Positions 27,251-35,746 of a stretch of 64,000 nucleotides of DNA are shown in pieces (position 1 is the stretch's first letter; each line of letters starts with the position of its first letter). The stretch lies in assembly GCA_017512705.1 (NCBI GenBank), contig JAFWEX010000044.1, positions 1 through 64,000 of the forward strand. Reading direction: 5' to 3'. The stretch comes from Paenibacillus sp. GTDB lineage: Bacteria > Bacillota > Bacilli > Paenibacillales > Paenibacillaceae. The translations under genes and the position numbers were made by a program. The notes beneath the pieces are model-generated. The model saw nothing but the letters and a program-made list of their open reading frames with translations, did not search any database and had not been told where the DNA came from.

Positions 27251-28247
27251 AATAATCATCCACATTCGAACGGGTTACGACCGAGATTCCCGTATCTACC
27301 GTTACCGGCAACGGTGCATTTTCTCCAGATGGTGATGGGGCAGGTACGGTCAAGTGATGGTGCAAGTGGAACAAATATTGAAGGGACCAGTACCCCATGT
27401 TCCAGGTTCCTTGTGCAATCGTGGCAGATATCGTTCCATTTTGGATTAGGTCGAGTGTCGCTTTATTTGTGTCAAACGAAATTATATGCAGCTTCTCACC
27501 ATCATCTGACTGTTGCACTGCTTCTCCAGCTCCCGCTCCTCCCGTGGCCTCGGTGACAAAGATCCCCGCCAGCTTCGGATGCGCCTTCATCATACGTATC
27601 GTCTCATCTCTGGACTTCAATGTGTCGCCGTGTCCATCTGCCACTTCAACAACCTGCATGGAAGGGTATCGCTGCTGAATGGTTTCACGGAATCCTTTGG
27701 TTCGTTCCTCGTGATTTTGCTGTCCCGGTACCGTTAATACCGCCACTTCCCCTTCACGTCCCAGCAGCTCAGCCATTTTATTCGCTGCCATTACGCCTGC
27801 CTTGTAATTATCCGTTCCCAAAAAAGAATACGCCTGACTGCCCGGTGCATCCGCATCGAACAAAATGACAGGAATATCCGCTTCTACAGCCTTGTTAATG
27901 GCCGGAATTAGTGATTTCGGATCAATTGCCGATATGGCAATGCCCGCCGGTTTACGTGCAATGGCCTGCTCAATTACAGTAATCTGCTCTTTGGCGTCAT
28001 ACCGTGTAGCCCCGCGATATTCGACATTTACACCAAGTGCATCCGCAGCATCCTCAAAACCTTTCAACGGACTCTTCCAATACTCCAGCCCAGACTGGAA
28101 TGTTATCATCATGTACGTCTCACCCAGATCACCGCGCAGCCCGCGGTTTTCCCACGAGCTATTGACCTGACTGGTGTATTCAAATCTCAACACATACAGG
28201 GCAAACGCCGCTATCAGCATAATGTAGATCAGCAGCATTTTTTTCAT
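27240..28247 (-). CDS. Membrane-anchored sugar-binding sensor protein (XylFII-like)
   Basis: This 335-residue protein has an N-terminal signal anchor (KKMLLIYIMLIAAFALYVL) without a lipobox, followed by a type I periplasmic-binding fold: EYRGATRYDAKEQ, IAISAIDPKSLIPAINKAVEADIPVILFDADAPGS, YSFLGTDNYKAGVMAANKMAELLG. It is encoded directly before, and overlapping, the histidine kinase gene rather than beside the permease. This order and the uncleaved anchor match XylFII, a sugar sensor that activates its partner LytS kinase. The ATG at 28247 has GAGGAAG upstream. A cre-like site lies 55-68 bases ahead. The sensed sugar (xylose or another aldose) is inferred. Confidence 0.88.
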   Translation of the reverse strand: MKKMLLIYIMLIAAFALYVLRFEYTSQVNSSWENRGLRGDLGETYMMITFQSGLEYWKSPLKGFEDAADALGVNVEYRGATRYDAKEQITVIEQAIARKPAGIAISAIDPKSLIPAINKAVEADIPVILFDADAPGSQAYSFLGTDNYKAGVMAANKMAELLGREGEVAVLTVPGQQNHEERTKGFRETIQQRYPSMQVVEVADGHGDTLKSRDETIRMMKAHPKLAGIFVTEATGGAGAGEAVQQSDDGEKLHIISFDTNKATLDLIQNGTISATIAQGTWNMGYWSLQYLFHLHHHLTVPAPSPSGENAPLPVTVDTGISVVTRSNVDDYYAK

Positions 28248-28301
28248 TGCGTTCACTTCCTCAAGTGTTTTATGTCTGTACACCCTCGCTTCGATATAGA
28301 T

Positions 28302-28315
28302 TGTAAACGCAATCA
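28302..28315. promoter_or_regulatory. cre-like site before the sugar-sensor operon
   Basis: The plus strand reads TGTAAACGCAATCA, matching 13 of 14 positions of TGWAANCGNTNWCA. It is 55-68 bases upstream of the sensor start codon, a position similar to the other cre-like sites. Confidence 0.5.
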
Positions 28316-28419
28316 TTCAAAAAGGGAACCTCTTCACATAAGCTTAACTAAGATGTTACACTGTCCACTCCGATGACAGAACAACTATGATATCAATACA
28401 GATGATCCGAACATCGATA

Positions 28420-28989
28420 TTATGCCTTCCGTCGCTTCCTTCTCCACAGCCATCTACCCGCCAGCGCAAGTATCACAACTGAACCTCCACCATACAGGGA
28501 GATCATCCACGGATTGCGATATCCGCTGCTGCTCCTGAAATCATCCGAGCTTACAGGAGTGCCCGTACCCATCATTTTTATCGCTTCTCCAGCCTGTTCG
28601 ATCGGAAGATTGCCGCTACACAGGTTACTATGCAATTGACCATCCATTTTGTTCTTATACGCAAAGATCAGATAAGACTGATCCTTGACCAATGATGTTC
28701 CACAGGAATCCGAACCCATGCTGTTAATCAGAATCTTCATCTGTTTTGCATCCACGCCCTTCCATGCCGTGTCCACATCCAGCGTGTACTTCTTGTATTG
28801 CTCCGTGCTAAATATAGAGCCTCCTCCGATCTCGACTACTTTTCCTGTAAATACCGAAGTGTACGTTACCAGCTTCTCCTTGGCATTCGAATCCACACAA
28901 CTGCATGCATACACTCGTTCCCCTGGCCAAGCGATCAAGCTTAATGCACATAATATTAGAACTAAAAAGGCCGAAACGACTCTCCTCAT
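28420..28989 (-). CDS. Secreted TIMP/NTR-like protein with C-terminal membrane anchor
   Basis: This 189-residue protein has a signal peptide (VVSAFLVLILCALSLIAWPG) followed by ACSC, the cysteine arrangement that opens the tissue-inhibitor-of-metalloproteinase (NTR, OB-fold) family. Further conserved-looking parts are VFTGKVVEI, YTLDVDTAWKGV and SCGTSLVKDQSYLIFAYK, with paired cysteines near DSCGT and NLCSG. A C-terminal helix (ISLYGGGSVVILALAGRWLW) with a basic tail (RRKRRKA) would anchor it to the outer membrane face. AAAGGGGAG precedes the ATG. Bacterial members have no settled function; protease inhibition is only a family-based guess. Confidence 0.8.
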   Translation of the reverse strand: MRRVVSAFLVLILCALSLIAWPGERVYACSCVDSNAKEKLVTYTSVFTGKVVEIGGGSIFSTEQYKKYTLDVDTAWKGVDAKQMKILINSMGSDSCGTSLVKDQSYLIFAYKNKMDGQLHSNLCSGNLPIEQAGEAIKMMGTGTPVSSDDFRSSSGYRNPWMISLYGGGSVVILALAGRWLWRRKRRKA

Positions 28990-29134
28990 CTTACGTCTCC
29001 CCTTTAAGTTACTTTTAAGCTACCTTATCTTATTAACGCCTCCATTTTCGTTTTTGTTTCTTTTCATGTAAAATGTTAACACTATGTTTGAGAGTATGGG
29101 TATGTACATCTAACATCACGGAGGAATTTAACAT

Positions 29135-29803
29135 TTGAAGCACAATTCGACGAAAAAAATATCAATTTCGCTGCTGCTTGCAGCGTTATGTCTGTTTGCA
29201 TTTATCAGCATTGCGCTGTCCATCAGCGATAACCAGATTCACCGATTTGATGCGGTGCTGATTGGCTGGATTCAAGGCTTGGAGTCGCCTGGTATGACGC
29301 AAGTCATGGAGTTCTTCACCTGGATTGGCAGTGAACTTCAGGTGGTTGTTATTGCGGTCGTTGTCATGCTGGTGCTCTATGTCTTCCTGCATCACAGACG
29401 CGAACTACTCTTTCTTGCCAGCGTGCTTGCCGGTTCTACACTGTTAAACACCTTACTCAAGCTCGTATTCCAGCGGGCTCGACCAACCATTAACCGCATT
29501 ATTGAAGTGAGCGGCTATAGCTTCCCCAGCGGACATTCGATGGCTGCATTCAGCCTGTACGGTGGACTTGCCTTTCTCATCTGGAAGCATATCCCGAGCT
29601 TTACCGGGCGTTTGTTTATGATTGCAGCCAGTGCCGCCTTTATTCTGATGATCGGCATTAGTCGGATCTATCTAGGCGTGCATTATCCTAGTGACATCGT
29701 TGGGGGTTACTTTCTCAGCGGGAGCTGGTTATTCACCTGCATCTGGTTCTACAGACGATATTTGCAGCGACTGTCTCAGCTACATGCCAAAAGCTTTGCC
29801 TAG
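29135..29803 (+). CDS. PAP2-family membrane phosphatase (undecaprenyl-diphosphatase-like)
   Basis: This 222-residue membrane phosphatase has about six hydrophobic segments and the three PAP2 motifs in order: KLVFQRARP, then YSFPSGHSMAAF with the catalytic His, then SRIYLGVHYPSD with the nucleophilic His. Family members dephosphorylate lipid phosphates, including undecaprenyl pyrophosphate for recycling of the cell-wall carrier. A TTG start is used, with GGAGG eight bases upstream. It is a single gene and ends at a bidirectional terminator shared with the GH1 gene. Confidence 0.93.
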   Translation: MKHNSTKKISISLLLAALCLFAFISIALSISDNQIHRFDAVLIGWIQGLESPGMTQVMEFFTWIGSELQVVVIAVVVMLVLYVFLHHRRELLFLASVLAGSTLLNTLLKLVFQRARPTINRIIEVSGYSFPSGHSMAAFSLYGGLAFLIWKHIPSFTGRLFMIAASAAFILMIGISRIYLGVHYPSDIVGGYFLSGSWLFTCIWFYRRYLQRLSQLHAKSFA

Positions 29804-29823
29804 TCGCAATCAGTACGCTGCAT

Positions 29824-29864
29824 CGCAAAAACCCCAACGATGCCAAGATCGTTGGGGTTTTATG
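29824..29864. terminator. Bidirectional terminator between PAP2 and GH1 genes
   Basis: The stem AAAACCCCAACGAT/ATCGTTGGGGTTTT carries A bases on one side and T bases on the other. Confidence 0.9.
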
Positions 29865-29874
29865 ATCCTTTTTG

Positions 29875-31323
<1,449 letters not shown>

Positions 31324-31376
31324 CTAATGTTGACCACTGCTAGAACAAGTCTGTGATGTTCAATCCAATGAAATAA

Positions 31377-31392
31377 ACTATAACGTTATAGT
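31377..31392. promoter_or_regulatory. Perfect 16-base palindrome in the GH1/WYL divergent region
   Basis: ACTATAACGTTATAGT is its own reverse complement and lies 69 bases upstream of the GH1 start and 52 bases upstream of the WYL gene. It is a good operator candidate for the divergently encoded regulator, and its TATAGT may also serve as the GH1 -10. Confidence 0.5.
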
Positions 31393-31428
31393 CCAAGTGT
31401 AGCACCCATACCCTGACAAGGGTTGTCA

Positions 31429-31437
31429 TGATATAAT
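31429..31437 (+). promoter_or_regulatory. Extended -10 promoter of the WYL regulator gene
   Basis: TGATATAAT is an extended -10 element (TGN-TATAAT). Its last base is seven bases before the A of the ATG at 31444, which is where transcription would start. No -35 at the right distance and no ribosome-binding site are present, so the mRNA may be leaderless. Confidence 0.5.
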
Positions 31438-31443
31438 TTGGTC

Positions 31444-32433
31444 ATGGAACATAACCGATTATTCCGAATGTTGTTGCTGTTGCTGGAAAAAAAGAAAACG
31501 ACCGCTCCGGAGCTTGCGCGCCTGTTCGAAATCTCGGTTCGCACCGTATATCGGGACATTGACCGCTTGAGTGCAGCGGGAATCCCCGTCTATACAACAA
31601 CGGGCAAGCACGGCGGTATTCATCTCATGGATCACTACGTCATGGACAAATCGCTGCTGAGCGAGGATGAACAGAATGAAATTTTGTTGGGATTGTACAG
31701 CGTCAGCGCCATTCCTCATCTGAACAGTGCCCGGATGCTGGGCAGGTTAACGACCCTTTTTGATCATAAACTGGACTGGATTGAATTTGAGTATTCTCCG
31801 TGGGGCAGTATTCCCGAGCAGGAGATGGAGCTGTTTAATCAGGTGAAACAGGCGATATTCGCCAGTCAGCTGCTTGCGTTTCATTATGTGGATTCCAATG
31901 GAGAAGCAAGCGAAGAGATCGCGCTGCCGATAAAGCTGGTTTTTAAAAATAATACATGGTATTTCCAGGGTTTAAAGCAGACTCAACATCATTCCCGCTC
32001 TCGTGTCACATACAAAATCAAGCGGATTACGGAACTTCGTTTTGTACCAGGTTCTTACGAGGGTGCCGTTTCATCAACACTAAAAAAAGAGGATATTAAC
32101 GAGGGTTTGTCTACTGGACAGAACAACGACATAGAGGGACAGCCGGAGGAACAACTTGAACTCGAATTGCTCTTTGAAAAATCGATTGCCTACCGTGTCT
32201 ATGACATGCTTGATCCCGCTATCATTCAGCAGGAGCCTGATGGAAAATTGCGAGTCTCTCTTCAGATCGATGGAGGTGAGCGGCTGTACTCTTTTCTAAT
32301 GTCCTTTGGCTCAAAAATAAAAGTGATCGCACCTTTGGCGGTGCGCAAAGAGCTGCTTCGCAGACATCAAGAGGCCGTCGCACTTTTATTGGAAGAGGAT
32401 GCGCGCAAAACGGAGCATGATGGTACAATATAG
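31444..32433 (+). CDS. WYL-domain transcriptional regulator (DeoR-type HTH)
   Basis: This 329-residue regulator has an N-terminal HTH_11 domain (KKTTAPELARLFEISVRTVYRDIDRLSAAGIPV), a central WYL domain (LLAFHYVDSNG, then LVFKNNTWYFQGLKQ) and a C-terminal WCX domain (LELLFEKSIAYRVYD, then GSKIKVIAPLAVRKELLRR). WYL domains bind ligands or nucleic acid and regulate transcription. It is divergent from the GH1 gene. The ATG at 31444 is preferred to a TTG two codons earlier; no ribosome-binding site is seen for either, consistent with a leaderless message. It probably regulates itself and GH1. Confidence 0.9.
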   Translation: MEHNRLFRMLLLLLEKKKTTAPELARLFEISVRTVYRDIDRLSAAGIPVYTTTGKHGGIHLMDHYVMDKSLLSEDEQNEILLGLYSVSAIPHLNSARMLGRLTTLFDHKLDWIEFEYSPWGSIPEQEMELFNQVKQAIFASQLLAFHYVDSNGEASEEIALPIKLVFKNNTWYFQGLKQTQHHSRSRVTYKIKRITELRFVPGSYEGAVSSTLKKEDINEGLSTGQNNDIEGQPEEQLELELLFEKSIAYRVYDMLDPAIIQQEPDGKLRVSLQIDGGERLYSFLMSFGSKIKVIAPLAVRKELLRRHQEAVALLLEEDARKTEHDGTI

Positions 32434-32497
32434 CATGCATCTATATCATCGAGGTACAGGATCAACAGAAAATTGAACGATGTTGGGAGGCACATAC

Positions 32498-33316
32498 GTG
32501 AATCAACAGATCAGGAATAATAACGTAGAACGTTTTAAAGGATTTGGTACACTGTATGATCAAAACAGACCCGCTGCTCCCTTCGAAGTGGTCGAGATTC
32601 TGACTCGTTATCTGGGTAAGAAACCGCGCTTCGTCGCAGATGTAGGTTGTGGCACAGGTTTATCAACCTGGATCTGGCTGGATCATGCAGAGCGAATCAT
32701 CGGCGTAGAACCCAGTGAGGATATGCGGTCTGTAGGTATCGGAAAATGGGAAGCTGCAGGCAAACCTGACCAACTTCGTTTTGCATCAGGCATGTCTCAT
32801 GACCTCGGCCTGCCTGACGATAGCGTAGATATTCTGACCTGCTCCCAGTCGTTTCACTGGATGGAACCGAAAACCACATTGAAGGAGTTCGCGCGAGTAC
32901 TGCGCCCCGGTGGTATTTTCGCTGCCTACGACTGTGACTGGCCGCCTGCACTGGACTGGCAACTTGAAGCGGCTTATCAGCAACTGGTGAGCACAGCGGA
33001 TCAACTTGCTGCCGATCTATCAAATGCACAGGAGCGAGCTCATAAATGGAGTAAAGAAGGCCATATGAATCAGATCCAGCAATCTGGCCTGTTTCGTTAT
33101 AGCCGGGAGATTGTATTCCATCATTACGAGCGTTTCACCGCCGACCGCTATGCCAATCTGGCTCTCAGTCAAGGTGGACTCCAGACAGCTTTGAAGCTGG
33201 GTGCAACAGAATTGAATGAGATGGCTGACGATTTCAGACGTCAAGCCGAGCTTGTTTTTTCCGGGAAATCAAAAGAAGTATTGTTCTCCTATCGCATGCG
33301 AATGGGTATCGTTTAA
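32498..33316 (+). CDS. Class I SAM-dependent methyltransferase
   Basis: This 272-residue enzyme shows SAM-binding motif I (VADVGCGTGLSTWIW), an acidic residue in IIGVEPSEDM, then LGLPDDSVDILTCSQSFHWMEP and FARVLRPGGIFAAYDCDWPP. This resembles the broad group of small-molecule methyltransferases related to trans-aconitate methyltransferase. The GTG at 32498, with GGGAGG seven bases upstream, is preferred over the ATG six codons earlier. It follows the WYL regulator by about 65 bases and may share its transcript. The substrate is unknown. Confidence 0.88.
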   Translation: MNQQIRNNNVERFKGFGTLYDQNRPAAPFEVVEILTRYLGKKPRFVADVGCGTGLSTWIWLDHAERIIGVEPSEDMRSVGIGKWEAAGKPDQLRFASGMSHDLGLPDDSVDILTCSQSFHWMEPKTTLKEFARVLRPGGIFAAYDCDWPPALDWQLEAAYQQLVSTADQLAADLSNAQERAHKWSKEGHMNQIQQSGLFRYSREIVFHHYERFTADRYANLALSQGGLQTALKLGATELNEMADDFRRQAELVFSGKSKEVLFSYRMRMGIV

Positions 33317-33335
33317 GTATACTTACAGGAAGGCA

Positions 33336-33974
33336 GTGAGCACTTTGAGTGATGTACGTATTCTGGAGAGGGATAGGCTCTACATTAAGAGCTGGCTTGA
33401 AACATATTTTGACTCTCCCCACCGAGATATACTGATGTCTCATCCAGCCAAAACTGAAGAAGAGGACTATGGAGTTCCTGCTGATATGCATGATGGTGAA
33501 GTTGATGAGGAAGGTTGGGTTCGCTGGAGAATGCTGGACTCGGCAGTTACAGAGAAACAGATTAACGACTTGGTCGAGAAGTTTGTTAAACCTGACTCCT
33601 TGAACGCCACTTTTTCCTTGCCACCGCTGTACATCGCTTATCTAAGTAGCCAGTATGTTCTGAACATCTATCTCCGCTACGATGATTTCACCATTGAATT
33701 ACCGAGTCTGCCTTCGGACGTCCCTTTGCGTGGGGTGCAAGAGCTCTGGTCGTCGTGGAGATTGTTAATTGAAGCGGGATATATTCCGTTCGCCTCCTTT
33801 GAAGATGGTGCAGGACCTGTGTGCTGGGATAAGAACAAGCCTAATCAAGAAGAGGATTATGCTGTAGTATGGTTTGATCACGATCAATTAACAGACGAGG
33901 AACAATTCACCCGTGAGAAACTTGAACAATACGCGCAGCCACTTTTTCCTTCCTTCAGGGAAATGCTGGTGTAA
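33336..33974 (+). CDS. SMI1/KNR4 (SUKH) family protein
   Basis: This 212-residue soluble protein has features of the SMI1/KNR4 superfamily: LPPLYIAYLSSQYVL in the middle and GYIPFASFEDGAGPVCWDKNKP, then YAVVWFDHD, near the end. In bacteria this fold is often an immunity protein against polymorphic toxins or a regulatory partner. No toxin gene is adjacent, so that role is not supported here. The start may be the GTG at 33336 (five bases after AGGA) or the TTG three codons later. The frame extending back into the methyltransferase gene is rejected. A terminator follows. Confidence 0.72.
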   Translation: MSTLSDVRILERDRLYIKSWLETYFDSPHRDILMSHPAKTEEEDYGVPADMHDGEVDEEGWVRWRMLDSAVTEKQINDLVEKFVKPDSLNATFSLPPLYIAYLSSQYVLNIYLRYDDFTIELPSLPSDVPLRGVQELWSSWRLLIEAGYIPFASFEDGAGPVCWDKNKPNQEEDYAVVWFDHDQLTDEEQFTREKLEQYAQPLFPSFREMLV

Positions 33975-33975
33975 G

Positions 33976-34020
33976 TAAAATAAAACTGCCCCGCTACATG
34001 TTACTGATGCGGGGCAGTTA
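33976..34020 (-). terminator. Terminator between convergent genes
   Basis: An 11-base-pair perfect stem AACTGCCCCGC/GCGGGGCAGTT is followed on the minus strand by TTTTATTTTAC. It ends the gene at 34064 and probably also slows the converging transcript. Confidence 0.8.
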
Positions 34021-34063
34021 TACTGTGGCCATCGTTGGCTTCTATACTGGGCTAGAGCTGCTC

Positions 34064-34858
34064 TCAGGAAGAGAAAAGCTGGTTCAGCTGCTCCTCTTGA
34101 ACTTGAAGGGCAAGCGCCACCTTGGACGGGTCCTGCTTAGAATAAAATACGTTAATGATATGTCCCTGCTGAACTTGTGACAGCGCAGAGGGCAGAATCT
34201 CTTTTTGCGTGGTTACCTCAAAAGTTTCACCATTCGGCTTCGTAATGCTCAGTTTAAGCTGCAGTTTGATGTTGCCATTGTGTCCACTTCCCATCGGGGT
34301 AACGTCCATAACTTTAGCCAGTGCTTTCTCCCCCGTGCGTGCAATATCCACCATCTCAGGTGCGATTCCCTGCTGCGTCATTTTTTCATTCAACAGCTGC
34401 TGCATATACTCTTGCGACACCATGCCATTCTGATCCAGCCCGACTTTTCGCTCATCCTTCTCCGAAACCACAAGTGGAATGATCGCTCCTGGTTGGAACT
34501 GGGATAAAGAGGTCAGAGGAATGATGGTTCTTAGTTCTGTAGCATATGTATCCCGGCCCTGGCGAGACACTTTCAACGCCATGCGAACTTCCGGCTGTTC
34601 ATTAATATAAGTGCCTGTCTGCTGTATACTCTGAACTACACCCACTGCGGGCATACCCGATTTGATCTTGCGCTGCCCCAGACTTGTACCGAATATAGAC
34701 GATAGGATCATCAATCCAATTCCAGTAAAAATCATAGGTTTAAACCACCATGCCTGCATAGCCATAAACGGATCATCCCATAGCCACTGGGCTACCGCTG
34801 GGGATAGCCCCGTCCCGAAAACCATAAGTAAACCAATTACTCCAAAAAAACGACTCAT
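34064..34858 (-). CDS. Membrane protein with two copies of an unnamed OB-like domain
   Basis: This 264-residue protein has two membrane helices (residues about 5-22 and 40-57), then two tandem related segments: residues 70-141 (AVGVVQSIQQTGTYINEQPEV...) and 180-250 (ALAKVMDVTPMGSGHNGNIKL...). Each has a V-x-S/D-V start, a TG/MG turn, an N-x-P/I strand, a two-strand hairpin and a basic/acidic end (ERKVGL; PSKVAL). A single copy of the same segment is found in the next gene to the right. The ATG at 34858, eight bases after AGGA, is preferred. The C-terminal part is probably cytoplasmic or extracytoplasmic beta-rich; function unknown. Confidence 0.72.
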   Translation of the reverse strand: MSRFFGVIGLLMVFGTGLSPAVAQWLWDDPFMAMQAWWFKPMIFTGIGLMILSSIFGTSLGQRKIKSGMPAVGVVQSIQQTGTYINEQPEVRMALKVSRQGRDTYATELRTIIPLTSLSQFQPGAIIPLVVSEKDERKVGLDQNGMVSQEYMQQLLNEKMTQQGIAPEMVDIARTGEKALAKVMDVTPMGSGHNGNIKLQLKLSITKPNGETFEVTTQKEILPSALSQVQQGHIINVFYSKQDPSKVALALQVQEEQLNQLFSS

Positions 34859-34998
34859 CTCGATCATCCTATCTATATCTATTTATCGTTGTTACCTGTA
34901 ATCCATGTACTAATTCTACCGTATATTTCCTCAACATTCACTTATGGGTCTCTTCAACAAATCCACATCCCCAAACCGTTCTAATCAATCCCTTCTGC

Positions 34999-35418
34999 CT
35001 ACACGGACAGCAGTCCCATATAGATCAGTTCAGAAGGATTTGCCGGATTCTGACCCAGGCCAACACGATCACCGGCACGTGGAATTTGCAACTTGGATAC
35101 CAGTGTTTCCATGGTGCGCTGATAGGTGTGGCCCCCCGTTTCCTTCACTTCAAGCACAAGCACCACAATCGGATCAAAATTAATCAACTTTCCGGTATCT
35201 GTTACGCTAAGCACAGTTGCAGTGGCCGTCAAGGGCAATGAACCGCTCGAAGCCAGCTGTGCCTGTTTGGCCGTATCCAGACTCTGGTTAATGGCCTCTC
35301 GATGCTCCTTGGGCACAAGCCCCTTCATCATCATGCCCGTCAGCCCTTTATTCATCATGCGATCTGCTTTGGCAACTGCATCTTCCGGTTTGTTTTTGCG
35401 TGTAAACCATCCCATCAT
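34999..35418 (-). CDS. Hypothetical protein sharing the unnamed domain
   Basis: This 139-residue protein has no membrane helix. Its N-terminal 60 residues are helical and Met/Lys-rich, and residues 64-136 (TATATVLSVTDTGKLINFDPIVVLVLEV, interrupted here only for reference) match the repeated domain of the gene downstream at 34064: same TG turn, IN-x-x-P motif, beta hairpin and proline/glycine spacing. GAGGTG six bases before the ATG at 35418 supports the start. The two genes are consecutive on the same strand with about 140 bases between them and probably act together. No function can be given. Confidence 0.68.
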   Translation of the reverse strand: MMGWFTRKNKPEDAVAKADRMMNKGLTGMMMKGLVPKEHREAINQSLDTAKQAQLASSGSLPLTATATVLSVTDTGKLINFDPIVVLVLEVKETGGHTYQRTMETLVSKLQIPRAGDRVGLGQNPANPSELIYMGLLSV

Positions 35419-35746
35419 ATGAAACACCTCATTTGTTTTTTTTGGTATGATTTATTATAAACACAACACACATTCCCTGAATACACATCTGATCACATAC
35501 AAAAAAAACGAGGATATGAGCCTCTTAGCCCCCAACTTCCTCGATTTATTTGTCACTATATCTTGCTCTCGCCAATAAAAAGGGGATCTCCCCTCACTCC
35601 TTGAGCTTTTAGCCCTTAATTTTTGCAACATAGCCTCTAAAAACAGATGTTCAGATCCAACCAAAAGCCCACATTTCGATGCATATAAAGCCAAATATTA
35701 CACACGTACTCTGAATTTTTGCCTTACCACATCACGTTCACAGCCT
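35419..35746. other. Intergenic region with a terminator, otherwise empty
   Basis: This 328-base AT-rich stretch contains a GC-rich hairpin near 35581 that ends the TPR-regulator transcript. The open frame of 79 codons here has no ribosome-binding site and runs through the hairpin, so no gene is called. Confidence 0.5.
35575..35594 (-). terminator. Short hairpin terminator after the TPR regulator gene
   Basis: On the minus strand AGGGG-AGAT-CCCCT is followed by TTTTATTGG. The stem has five base pairs and is GC-rich. Confidence 0.55.
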
